In this document: positions 25,390 to 38,082 of the stretch, one piece after another
Layout: each line of letters begins with the position of its first letter
How positions within the stretch are numbered: the first letter of the stretch is position 1
NCBI RefSeq assembly: GCF_947623445.1
Contig: NC_135246.1
Location: forward strand, 15,235,856-15,299,855
DNA: 64,000 nt
Direction: 5' to 3'
Source of the DNA: Clavelina lepadiformis
Taxonomy: Eukaryota > Chordata > Ascidiacea > Aplousobranchia > Clavelinidae
Program-made: the position numbers and the translations under genes
Notes under the pieces: generated by a model
The model's database searches: none
What the model was told of the DNA's origin: nothing
The model's input: only the letters and a program-made list of their open reading frames with translations

Positions 25390-26224
25390 CCCTCAATTTA
25401 TCGAGAATCACGCTACCTGTAATTAACCTGATAAGATGATACCAGTAACAATAAAATAGCCAATGTGGCAACCTTGGTATACTGGCTCACTGAGACTATG
25501 CCAAGAATGATCATTGTTACGATACAGGCTACAATAATGAAGTTAAAATGTTGGGCCATTGTGACGTCACACTGCACCAATGTTATAACGAATTTACAAT
25601 CAAAGTTAGAAAAAACAGGGTGCTGAAAGTTTAAAAAGCTTAGAATAACATTTTTATACAACATTTGAGACAAAAAATTGCCAGAAATATGTTTTACTCA
25701 GTAATATGTTTCAGAAAATATTAAAAAATCGTCACAACTAAATTTTTGTTACATGGTGAATTATCTTCCAACCATAAACTTCTTTTCAAAATTTAATCAT
25801 GTACATGCACTAACCTTAACGGTGTATAAGCTATCCTCGAGTAATCTGAGTTATAGTCTTCCGGGCATGGCGCTGAAAGTGTTGATGCATATACGAGGAG
25901 TAAGTTATAACATCTGTTACAAGTTACAACAGAGAGTAAAATCGACAAGTTTCTACATTTTCAATCATAACACAACTGGATCACTTTGCATCTAGTTTAG
26001 ATCAGAGCAAACAATCTAGTATAGGACTAACACGAAAAAGGTTTTTGTCATAGGGCTGGTAGCTTACAATAAGCAAAATAAAGACGTTATCTCCATAGGA
26101 GAGATGGTCATTGATGATGTGCTGTTGCTATGTCTCTCTCTGTCTGCCGCATAGCACATTTCTATACACAATCATTAGGCTACTCATAGGCCTACATACT
26201 AGATTACTAGGCTACACATTACTC
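25390..26224. other. intergenic, nothing recognised
   Basis: Anonymous AT-rich DNA between the broken repetitive gene and the LINE relic. No gene, paired repeat end or RNA gene was recognised. Confidence 0.3.
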
Positions 26225-26585
26225 CTTAGGCCCTAAATGAGTCATCGTGGTCCTTCTGAGTCGAGGAAGATGGTCCCCTGGTGTTGCTGTTAGGTTGCGA
26301 TGAACTCTACGGTGACTGAAAAGTCCCAGTCTTGTTTTGTAGGTGTAGCGCACCGTTTTTGGCATATATGATGCACGTGGTCGTAGTGATTAATTTACGA
26401 CAGTTAGTTTCTTTTTGCTTCCTTTACGCTTTCTCCTTTTTCGCCTCAATGTTGTTTGTTTGTGTGTTTTCAAAGTACTCCACTCCTGTGTCAATCAAAT
26501 TTCGCCAGTCATCGCAATCTTATGCTTGCTCTTCCCAGTTATCCCAGTCTATATCCAGGTCTTCTAGTATAGATCCAGGTTTGTA
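26225..26585 (-). mobile_element. LINE (non-LTR retrotransposon) 3'-end relic
   Basis: On the minus strand the text reads like the end of a LINE reverse-transcriptase ORF: DLDIDWDNWEEQA, then DDWRNLIDTGVEYFE, then a Lys-rich stretch, and finally KTRLGLFSHRRVH, which resembles the C-terminal zinc finger (C-x2-C...IGLFSH.R) found in several LINE clades. In-frame stops and a frame change between these parts show the copy is dead. The 5' part is missing and the exact ends and clade are not determined. Confidence 0.5.
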
Positions 26586-28410
26586 AGTACATATCTTCAA
26601 GTTTGCTTAAAGTAGGACCTTAATTGTAACGTTTTTTGTCCATCCCTGATGCGCTTTCCTTAATTCAATTGGGAGTAAAAGATCTGTTTGGAAAGTTTGC
26701 TGCTTACCACTACAACATGACCCTTTGCAATTGGTTCTTGATCATAATAGACAAAACGCTCTTATGATTTACCTCAGCTGTTCAGCTGCTAGGCGGTAGA
26801 CTGTCCAAGCATCAGAAAAGTTAGAACAATGATGGCTATGCATCGACAAATGTTTGTTCTATACTCTATACTTAGGATACTCATTTATTTTCATGGTGTT
26901 ACACTTTAAATTTGAACCTAACTTCTCAATACCATTGGTAATTTTATTTTTGTAAAGACATATTAATGATATTGAAGAGAAAGTAAACGGAGATAAATGA
27001 TGTAGGCTTACATAGTGTAATACATCAAATGGGAACTTCATCATTTTGTAATAAGTATAGACAGAATTAAGCAACTAACAGCATAGTCACGCCTTTTGAG
27101 GAATGGGAACTCATACCATCGAGTGAGAAGTAAAACAAGTTATCAACCATCAATTGTCCTCGCTCATAACAATAACCGCCAGTGAAACCGGTCTTTATGG
27201 GGCGAATATGGTTGTTGTTTAATACTTCAAATAAGTAATACTACAAACGAAATCATAGTTGTCATAATACCATACTTTTCTGGTTTTCAACCTGGACGTT
27301 TCTTAGAAACACAAGCCTTTAGCCAAAAAATAGGATGTCTCTAAAAAAATAGGAGACACCAATTTTCCCCCCGATTTGTATTGAAAAAGACCGCACCTAA
27401 TAGGCTACTGATCAAGCCATTACCCACTAAGAATGATGTAGCAATAACATGAATATCGAAAAAAATGCAACAAACAAGATCATTACTTTTCAGCCAGAAG
27501 GGTGCAAATAATAAAACCGGGACAAAGTGTTTAAACCGGCTAAGACGGGACGTATGGTAAACTTAGTTTTAATGCACTTGAGCAAGGCAATAACAAAAGT
27601 TTCCTTCTTTCCAATAGCCTGGTCGGAAGTGAAGAACAGTTCAAAATTCGGGCAATACAACTTAAAATAACAGATACAAAATGTGTGACAATCGGTACTT
27701 GCACAAAGGCGAGTTCGGTTTCGGTAACCGTGGATCGAGCGATGAGGAATCATCATCGAGTTTAAGCCGAGCAGAAACTTTTCTCTGTCCTGGGAAAAAA
27801 GTCCATACTGTACCGATACCATGGTTGAAAAAATGGAAATTTTCACGTATTTTGCGTATATACAATAATTATAAAATGCGCGATTGAATACTCTTTGTAC
27901 ATAATTGCAACTTTAGGTCCAAGATATTTTTTGCGAATTATTTAAAAAATACGCAAATTTGAAATTAATAATTTTTGTTTGTTAATTTTTGTAAAGCTCG
28001 GGGAACATTGTTCGCCAGACGCGGTTCGCTAGCTAGACTCAGATGTCGGTAGACTCGGTACAGGGAATGAGTCAATGACGTTTTATTTGCAAATTGAATC
28101 CTGCTGTGAGCAGTGAGCACTGTACATCCAGCATTCAGCATAGGCCTATCTACTTTTAGCGTTCTAGGCTAGGCTAGTTTTGTAGGTTTGCGTCACGTAT
28201 CAGCTTACCCTGTTCAGAGTCAGGCTGAGACTTTGTACCGTTTACTAAAGTTGCTATAGGCCTATCCGAGTTCAGTAACCGGCAGGCGAAGCCGGTGAAA
28301 AATTAGACGCTCATGCCTTGTGATTAACACGAGAGTGAGACTGCGTGCCTAACACTCCAGAAATAATTACACATTTCATTATAATGCATTTTACTGTTTT
28401 TACATTTGTA
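26586..28410. other. intergenic between the LINE relic and WDR44
   Basis: No supported gene. Overlapping frames on both strands at 27490-27890 lack any recognisable domain. The stretch from about 28000 to 28860 has higher GC and may contain the WDR44 promoter, but no defined element was recognised. Confidence 0.3.
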
Positions 28411-28750
28411 AGAAACAGACAAAGAATTGAAGCTTCAGTGCAGGCCACCAAACCAAAATCTGCGTGTTTGCATGCACAAGTTCATGTCAAAAACTGCCAT
28501 ACTTTCCAGTCAAGTTGACATCCATGGGTGGAAAGTGTAGAACCTGCACATACAAGATTCATCAACAAGACTACTGAACGATTTTATTGTCACACTGATT
28601 TATAATAAATAAACAAAGAAAAGCTGGTTGTTTAAACGTCAATTTTAAGAAAATATACAAAGAATTGAAGGTTCACTGGACGCCAAAATGTGCATTTTGG
28701 CACGCACAATTTTTTGTTTAAAACTGCCATACTTTGCAGTCAGGCTTAAC
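28410..28750. repeat. imperfect tandem duplication upstream of WDR44
   Basis: Two related stretches lie about 235 bases apart: 28413-28515 and 28648-28750. Shared text includes 'acaaagaattgaag.ttca', 'cca.aa..tg.g..ttt', 'gcacaa' and 'aactgccatacttt.cagtca'. They are diverged by roughly a fifth of positions by eye. No function or element family is assigned. Confidence 0.5.
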
Positions 28751-28860
28751 ATTGTCCATTATGTTTTATTGCTAAAGGTATAGCTTATGTGTTCCAAATA
28801 CTTGAATAGAATAAGAAATAAATCATGGTAACTGTGGGATTGCTACATGGTTAATCTATC

Positions 28861-31800
28861 ATGTCTTACGCAAGCGACAGTGGCTCGGACGACTTTTATG
28901 ATGCTCGTCAGGAGTTGGGTTCACCACGGTAAGCGATCAAGTTCATAAACTATTTTTCTAAAACTAACAAATTCTTATTTGCGCGCATTAGACAGCCGTG
29001 CGATTTTGTTTATTGAGACCTATTTTTGATATTAAATTATATGATTGAAATAAAAAATAAATATTAAATAAATTTACAGTAGTCTTTCTTCTCCACCTCT
29101 TCTTGTTGATGCTGATGATAATGATGGCTCAGCTGATGAACAAGCCGGAGCTACTGAAAATCAGGTTTGTTAATGGATATATAGCTAATTTTTGTCTGTT
29201 GGCACCAGCGTTGGGGTAATCGTAATCGTTAGTTGTAATCGATTATAATTATTAATTGTTGAAATTTATTGATAATCAAATAAATTCAGTGTTCTTCTTT
29301 AGTAATCGGTTGATTATTCGATTTTTAGGGTACCAAAGTAAAAAATAATTGATTTATTTGTAATAAGTTTGCTGTTAATTGAAATTGTAATCATTTTTTC
29401 AGTCATACATAACAATTAACTTTTCTCCCACTTGGAAATGAATTTATTCCTTGGCACTACTTGGCAGTTTGACATGGCAACAATAAATGGTTGTTTATCA
29501 ACACTTAACAAGTTGTACGGTCAAGCAAGCATCTTTAATTGTAGCCAACATTGCCCTTGAAGCATCATAATAACGTAAATGTAACATGTAAATACAACGT
29601 GCACTGCATAATTGTGAATTGTAACGGTAAAACTATTAGACTGGTTCGGTTTATGGGCATTTATCTACATTGTACAATATATCTAAAATGTTGCGCCGAG
29701 TTTTCTAGGTGTGAAATATGTAAAACCTGACGCAGTCAAAACTTAGTTGAATATATTTCATGTTATTTTAAAGCTAATGTAACTATTTTATACGTTGTTT
29801 TGGAGTTAAAAAAAAACCTTTCTTAACTGATTGTTCGATTAACGTTCTAGAAGTACTCATCCAAGCTCTGGAAAGTGTATGAAAAATAATCGATTTAATC
29901 GTCCAAAACGCACAGCTTGTTCTAATTAACTGACCAAACTCTTAGAAAATCAATTATATAATCGAATGTTGCTCTGGTTTCGCGTAAATATTTGATTTAC
30001 TCGTCACAGTACTCTAAACAGGCCGATTGAAAATCGAATGAAACCATTCACGTTAACGTTTACTCGATTATAGATCACTAGGTATACGTATTCAACCCAA
30101 CCCTGGTTAGCACTGGTCACAGACAGAATATGAAGGATAGGCCTACCACCTACTAATGCAATTTAAATAGAAGGAACTATTCAATGTCATAATACCATTT
30201 TCGAATGTAACTGTAAAAATTTTTAGCAATCATCTCGAAACAAGATGTTTTATGGGCACATCTAAAGTTTAAAGTTAGCTCGTTGCTTACTCAGCATTTT
30301 TATTATAACCTGAGTGTATCTATTCTGTAATTGTAGCAAAACAACCCTACCAGTATGACAGCTTTGCCGTAGCAGATTGAATTTCGGACATTTGTGCTAA
30401 TGTCCTACAGACTATCGTACTAATACTCTATATACATTCATGAGCAGTTTGCTTTGACCGTAAACTAAGATGAAGTTTCCTTTCTGGAAAACAAAGTACA
30501 TTTGATGCAATTATTGCAGTTATGTGAAAATAAACAAAGATGGAGGGAGATAAATAGACAGTATAGAGATAATATTATGATAAGCGAAAAAATGAAAGTG
30601 TTAGCATGTTTATATAATACTGTTATTGAATGAGTTGGTTAGCCTGGGTGTCACAATATTCACATGACAAAACAAAACGCTATTGATCAAACTATTACTG
30701 AAAGATTTGGGCTAAAAGAAACAACTACAACTACACAACTGGCAGTAAACCAGCTTCCACTTTAAATATGTTCTGTTAATACATTGGGACAATGCAACAT
30801 GATGACTACGAATGCTCATACAATAATGAGAAATGGTAAATGGAACCAGGTTGGCCTTCCAAAAATGATGTATAATAACTTGCAAAGAATGTTTTGGTAA
30901 TTTTATTACTGTATTGTTCATTGTGATAATATATACATACTTACATACATTGCAGAAACAAGGGCTCAACTCACCAAGTCAAGTTGGCGGAAACCTGTCC
31001 CTTGACCATATCTTAAGTGTGGATAGTGAGGAGCAAGTTGTTATTGATGATGCAACTGGTATGTACAGATGTTTGTCATTTTATTTATTATCTATAAATA
31101 TTTATAGGTATCTGTCCTAATTAAATTCATGCAAGGCACCCTAGTTACATGAGCCTGGGGTTTTTGTGGAACATATTGTTTAGAATTAGAGATAAGCTTC
31201 TGCTCCTATTTCCAGATAAGGAATCTGTGATTGAATGTGATGGTCCTTCACAACAAAGCACCTTTGAAAGCATACACCAGGTAAGTTTTACAATTTCTTT
31301 TTGACTGTTAGTGTCATATGTGTACATTTCTACGTTTAAACCTATTTTCTGCAATAAAACTTGTTTCTTTTTAACAAATTTCAGAACATTATGACAAGCA
31401 TGACAGCTGAAAACATCCAAGAATGTGCATCTGCAAGTTCTTCCAGTTTCTTAAATCTAGACAAGTGTGATTCTGCACCTCCTCCTGTGGAAAACCCTTC
31501 AAGGCAACCCACACTTGTTGTTGACTTTGCAAGTTCTAGTGATGCTGCTGAAGACATTGCCATAACCAGTGTTCTCAAGTCCGATGCAAGTAACCATAAA
31601 GCTGTTGTTGTCGACCCTCAAAGCCAAGATGAAATATCAGAGCAACAAAGCAACGCTACCCTCGGTGATGCTGAGACTGAGGGAAAAACAGTTAAAAGCA
31701 GTACATGTAACGCACAACAACAGCCAGATATTGTTATGTCATCCAAAGAACGACCCTCAAACCTCCCTGGTGTACTATCCTTAATCATTCCTGAAAGTGA

Positions 31801-34800
31801 GTTTAGTAGACATTTTTTTTCTACACGCTTGTTACATCAACTATGTGTAAATAATCAAGGTATGAGATTTGTTTAGCCTAGCAAACCATTTTAAATTTCC
31901 AAAACAAGTTTGTGCTTTCAGGAGAAACCGAAACCTCAAGTAAGCATGGCAAGGCTGCCCATTCCTCGATAGCCAGGCCTAAAAGACCACCGCCGCCTCG
32001 CCCAAAGAATCCTCCCAAACGACCTCCACCCCCACGAAATTCCACCAGTGCAGCATCTTTAAAACCTTATCTAAGGTAACTAGGAGCACATGTTTGTACT
32101 AGTCTATCACAGTGAAATGTAAAGAGCTAGGACGTATGTTGAGTGTAAAACATTACATCCTAGTACAATCATTGCTGAAGTTAAACCTGTTTTGTAGTTC
32201 TGTAGATGATGGTCTTTTAACACCCAACTCGACTGTTGATAACATCACAAGAGAATTTGCTGCTGTATTGCAAGAGGAAACTTCGTCACCTGCTTGCAAA
32301 GTTTCCCCCTCTCCACAAAACATGTATGTTTGTGTTTGTTCTTTTTTTGTCACAAATGTCAAGCTTTCATATTCGAATTGTTAAGTTTTGCATTCAGTTG
32401 TGAAGCAACAAGTTTACCAGCAGAACCACCAAAACAGGATTCTGGGAGACCAAGAATGCATGGTAGGTTTAATTTATTGTTTTTCTAAGCTGTTATAGTT
32501 GGAAGTAAAGATTGGTAAAGGTCTAAAGTTTGTTAGTTTTGTAAAAACACTTTGTACATTATTTTTAGTATCAATATTTAGTTAACCTATGAAGCATTAC
32601 CATAATATTCACATACCAGAATATTCATAATGTGTAATTATCATTATAGAAGATTCGTATGGCAACCAAAGGAATAATTCATCAAAAAGCTATTCCTTGG
32701 GAAGGAACAGCAAACAGTGTGATGAGGTGAGCATCTTAAGCTTTTGATAATTTAAATGTGTGTTGCGTAAGTTAATTTGCATTTTTATTTGCGATCTGTT
32801 TTGGCGCTTGTTGCCTAATTTGATAGCTATCAGCTTATACTTAAGTTCCATACTTTTGTTTTTGTTATGTCTTTTTAAATTAGTTGCTGCTGGAGTATAT
32901 CTGCTCAGTAATAATTTAGAGTATATATTAATATTGGATGCGCTAATTGGAGATGTAATTTACTTTATGCTCCATCACTTTCGTTTTTCTCTGGAATTAT
33001 GAAGCATATGTTTGTTTGTCTGCATTTTGACATCTTGACTAACCATGTTATGCACTAACATTGTGGTGGGTACTATCTTTTACATTTCTTTTTTCCATGA
33101 AAAAACAGGAAAAGCAGTGGTCCCAAATGACAAAGAGCACAATTTTAAGGATAGACTCATCTCCCGGATTAGTATGTTTTTTTAGCTTGGGTGAAAGATT
33201 GGTCTTTAGAATTAATAACGACATTAATTAGCAAAATGACTGAAACTTTATAGCTGGCATGGATTTGGTTGACATTGGTTTGATTTTTTTCCTACAAAGT
33301 TGTTTTTCTTCTCTTTTCTGTCTCTGTTTAATTTTCACTTAATGTCTTGCCAACCACGATTTATGTCATGTGCCAGTATTTCAAATGGAATTAAGTAGCT
33401 TGCTTAGCATTAATACCTACTACTACCTAAAAGGTTTGTCTGGATAAAAAATCCGTCTGTAGCATTAAACAATAAATTTAATTATTAGGTTGTAGGTTTT
33501 GATAGACTTTTTGTACTGTGGTTAGTGGTTGACTGGTTTTCCTTTGTGAGGTTAAAAACATGCAAATTTATTCCATTTGTATCAATGCTTAATAATAATG
33601 GATAGATAGCTCATGTAGTTGTTCTCCCTCAGCAAACCAAAATTTCTTTGTGTAACAGTAGTTTAAATCATTACTATCTTGCTTACTGTTTCAAATATTA
33701 GTCAAGATGCATTAATTAATGCATGTAGTATGCAAGTAAACTTCATGCATGCACGAAAGCTATCATGCGACTTAATTCATTTCCCATTGTGCTTGGTGTA
33801 ATAATGAGCAATTTGTAATGTGCAATATGTGTACTTAAAAGCAACACTGGTCACCATGCAAGTTTTACAATCATATTTTGTGCACAGTATTTTTGTATCC
33901 GAATAGTAACCTTAACCTGACACTAATTTCATCGCAATACTAATGAGCTTAGTTTGAATAATTCACTTCACTTTGCTCTGACCTGCATGACTTAGTGTAT
34001 GGCCTATACCTAAATCACTTACAATTTTCTGACAAACCTAAGCTGGTTAAATGTGGATACATTTAGTTCTGATTATATTTACGGTTTGAGTCATTCTCTT
34101 GAACTTAATTAATTATCTTGCAGGAAATTTTGTCCACTGTGATTGTTCGAAACTTAGACACTGGTCAAACCATGCCACTAAGTGCTGCAGCAGAACAGGT
34201 AGTTGTTCCATTCACCATTGTGATGTATATATTCCTATTTAGTTGTAAAATACCAGCTGTAGCTTGTCCATAACGTGGTTAGGTTCAATTTATGAATCAA
34301 CAACGCTAAGTTTTTTCACTGCTCTATTCTTAAAAACATGTTTTTTATAATTTGTACAGGTGTCTCAATGCTTGAATCCTCTCGCCCTGCAAATTATGAG
34401 CCGGACGAAAGAATTTACCTGTGCTTCTGGTTCTGCTGAGGATAAGCAGACTGCCAAAGCAGCTGTTCCAACGTTGGAGTTCCCCCACACCCCCTCTATG
34501 GAGGAGGATACTGCATCAGTTGCAAGCGATGAAATCACCATCGGTAAGGTTTTAGATTCATTTATATGAATGGTTCATTCAATTTCATCACAGAATTATC
34601 GAGAGTTGAACGAGTCGAGTGATTTTGGCCAATTTTTAAGTGAAAATTCCTTTTATATCTTGTAATTGGCAGTTGTTCATAAATAAAACCTAGGCCCAGG
34701 GATTTGATTTGATCAATTGTGACAGCACCCTTGAAAAATAAGCATATAATTAAGTGAACATTTTTAGTTCTTAAAATACAGTTAAAGCACTGTGACCTGT

Positions 34801-37800
34801 TTGCAGGTGCTGATGCGGCCAGTGGCAAATCAACACAAGAAGGAAGTCGAAAAATGAGAGTGAAAAGTAAACGTCTGAAGAACATGATGGGAAAAGGTGC
34901 ACGTCGTTTCAAGGAAGTTGCAGAAAGCCAGGTGGAACGAGCAGTTCAAAAAGTAAAGCAATCGAAAGCAGATGGAGCGCAGAGTGAATCTTTGCATGTG
35001 TCAAGTGACGAGGAAGTATTAGATTCCTTAGCGAGTATGTTGGTGAAGACAAAGCAAGCATCCTCTCATAAAGGTCCTTACCAGTTCTCCCACCCACGAC
35101 TGGTCCAAGACATAGCTGTACACATTGTGAGTTTTTTTCTTTGCATCAATTCACTCCTGCAAAGCTAAGTACTTGCCCTATCTGGTTGTTAATAGTGGTT
35201 AGTTTTTTCACATCTCGTGCTTCCGACAGGGTGCTGTGTGGAGTATGAAGTTCAGCCACTGTGGAAGGCTGCTAGCTACGGCCGGCCAAAATAACATTAT
35301 TTGGATCTGGGTTTTGAAAGATTACTATGCTTATTTCAATGAGCTGAGGAACAAGTATGACAGTAAAGGTAAGCAGCTTAATTAACCCAATTTGATTGTA
35401 TGCTGTTTCTATGGTCTTGATTTCATGTCAATTCAATCATGGTAATCTCCGCTACAAGGTACCTGTATTGCCAATTATTATTGGTTGTATTAATGGAGGC
35501 TAAATTAACTGGGGATCAATTAACACTACTAACCTTGATTTATAACTTGACCGCTTTTAGAACGTGGTGCCGTTTTCGCCACACCACCCCGCAGTAGTAT
35601 GGAACCACCCAGTGGTGACGATGCAGCAAATTCTGGAGAAAAGTTTGATGGAAGTGGAAGTACTTATAGCGGATCCGATCAGCGAGAAGAAGATGAAGAA
35701 GCTCCATTCCAATCCCTCCCATTCTCATCTTACGTCGGACACACTGCAGACGTCCTGGATCTAGCTTGGTCTAAGGTAGGCTGGAAAATTTCATGAGTTC
35801 TATGTGAGGGCATGAATAAATATTATTTACGTATAAGTATTTAAAGGAACTGACTGTAATAATTTGTGCATTTTTGTCATTCAGAATTATTTCACGTTGT
35901 CATCATCAATGGACAAAACTGTTCGGCTGTGGCATGTGTCACAAAAAGAATGCCTTTGTTGCTTTCAACATATCGACTTTGTCACCGCCATATCATTTCA
36001 TCCAAGGGTAAGCCTTGCACTACACTAAGACCAACACGCGTACTAATTATTATTATTCTTTTATTGCTACCACCCTTCTTGTTTGTTGCGACTCGCTTAC
36101 CTGGATATCTTAGGGTAGAGATTTGATTCTATTTTGTTTTCCATTTGAGAACTGCTCTGCATTTTGGCATTAAGTTATACTTCTTTTTTGAAGGACATTT
36201 TTAAACCGCTTATGTACATGATTGTAACCTTTAGCGACCTTGTGCGTTTCGTTGTATTGATTTGCACGGGATGTACAATTGTACGTGCTAAATCCGTGTA
36301 TAAACAATGAACATAATTAATTATGCTAGCAGTCAAATTAGAAATACGATTCCATTGCAAACCGTTTGCTGCATTTCCTGCTTACCCAACCGTGCATTTA
36401 TAAAGGGTTGTCATTTCATGGAAGCCTGCCAGCTCTATGAACGTTGCTGCTTCCCAGAACAGTACATTGCAATAAAACCACTAATTAAGGATTAAGTGGC
36501 TTATTGTTTATATTTTTGTACTAATTCAACCAACATTTTATTGCAATTTCCCACCTACCCACGAGTATCTACAAATAAATCAAGGTTCCACGGAAACTAC
36601 AACCTTACTTTTTGTAAACATGATTGTTAATAAACGTCAAATATCGTGTCATCAGACATGAACCTTTCTATTTTTATCCCTTCAGGATGATCGATACTTC
36701 CTCAGCGGTTCGCTCGATAGCAAGTTAAGACTGTGGAACATTCCAGAAAAAAAAGTCGCGCTTTGGAATGAGGTTACCCCCGATTCATCATCCAGCGTAA
36801 GTCGAACTAAAAGGCGTCCACAATTTTTTTTATTTACGCTTGTATTAGGAGCACAATGGCTGATCGTAATCGTTTCCTGCATGCGCGATTCTCAACTCAA
36901 TTAATTATTTTTTAACATTAAATGTTGTTGTAATAGTAATACGTTAACGGTTCATAACTTATTGTATTTGCTTTGCAGTCTGCGTCAGGTGGCGGGGGTG
37001 CTCTGATCACAACTGTCAATTTCTGCGAGAATGGAAAATTTGCCGTGTGCGGAACTTACGACGGGAGGTGCCTCTTCTACGACACGGAGGTAGCCTCGCA
37101 GTCCTATTGCTTAGAATGTCAGTAGAACCGACCAGTAAGCATTGATTGATTACTAACCCATTTGTTTCTTCAGCACTTGAAGTACCACACTCAGATTCAC
37201 GTTCGTTCTTCGAGAGGGAGGAACTCCAAAGGACATAAAATCACCGGTATCGAACCACTTCCGGGTGAACATAAAATATTGGTGAGAGCAATAATGACTG
37301 GTCTCGCTTTTATGTCTTATTAAGCGAACAATCTTCTGTGATTATTTATGCGAGAATTTTCAAAAGCAATGCGCCGCATGCACCGCTGAGAGTCGCTGTT
37401 AGTTTAGTTGCCGACGTAACGTACGTTAAACATCTGTGTAAACATTGTCAGGTGACATCGAACGATTCCCGCGTTCGACTTTACGATTTGCGCGATCTGT
37501 CATTGACCTGTAAATTCAAAGGGTTGACCAATTTAAGCAGCCAAATAAAAGCAAGTTTCAGGTAAGGGCTGCGAGAACTTCTTGTTAGTTTGACTTTAGA
37601 AACTTCTTGGTGGTGATGTAGTGATATTGATCCGTGTTTTTACGCAAGCCACGACAACAAATACATAATCTGCGGTTCCGAGGATAAAGCTCTTTATATT
37701 TGGATGACCAACCCGCCGCAAGATGTCACTAAGCTTTCGTCGTTTCGTAGAGACCGCAATGACAGCTGGGAAAGCATAAGAGGTAATCATGCCGTTTTAT

Positions 37801-38082
37801 AAATGCGTATTTTTTTAGCTTATTTACGATGCTCGAAAATTGTCTGCTGTTACTGTTGGCAACGTATTTCCGGTTTTCATCAACATATTTTTAGCTCATG
37901 ATGCTGTAGTGACCTGTGCGATTTTTGCTCCGTATCCCCATCTTATGGTGAGATCCGCAGGCAAATCCAACGATGGCAGCCGTCTGTCCTTCCTCTCATC
38001 CAAAAAAGCACCGTCCGCCGAAACCAGCGTCATAATATCGGCCGATTTTAAAGGCGTTATTAAAGTGTTCACAAATTTATGA
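28861..38082 (+). CDS. WDR44: WDR44 orthologue (Rab11-binding WD-repeat protein), 22 exons
   Basis: Twenty-two exons join in frame to about 1020 residues: 28861-28928, 29080-29164, 30956-31058, 31216-31280, 31385-31796, 31922-32075, 32198-32323, 32398-32462, 32650-32726, 33109-33171, 34124-34198, 34360-34543, 34807-35126, 35230-35368, 35561-35775, 35885-36007, 36686-36796, 36979-37089, 37174-37281, 37452-37561, 37622-37782 and 37895-38082. The start [15 protein letters not shown] parallels human WDR44 and keeps the FFAT-like core (residues 9-15) that in vertebrates binds the ER protein VAP. A proline-rich SH3-type region follows ([16 protein letters not shown]), then the region before the propeller corresponding to the Rab11-binding part ([29 protein letters not shown]). 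WD repeats run from about residue 600 to the end, nearly identical to vertebrate text ([63 protein letters not shown]). Expected role: Rab11 effector in recycling and exocytic traffic. Exon 10 is the least certain. Confidence 0.93.
29206..30105. mobile_element. non-autonomous hAT-like transposon in WDR44 intron 2, 900 bp
   Basis: The left end reads CAGCGTTGGGGTAATCG, and the reverse complement of the right end reads CAGGGTTGGGTTGAATACG, the CAGGGTTGG-type terminus common in hAT elements. The flanks carry an 8-bp near-perfect target duplication: GTTGGCAC at 29198-29205 and GTTAGCAC at 30106-30113. The interior is AT-rich with repeated 'atcgatt' motifs and no transposase frame. It lies wholly inside intron 2 of WDR44 and should be spliced out. 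Confidence 0.7.

Noticed and set aside
27490-27887. Overlapping frames on both strands (up to 118 codons).
   Set aside because: No domain, signal peptide or splice context; the sequence does not favour any frame.
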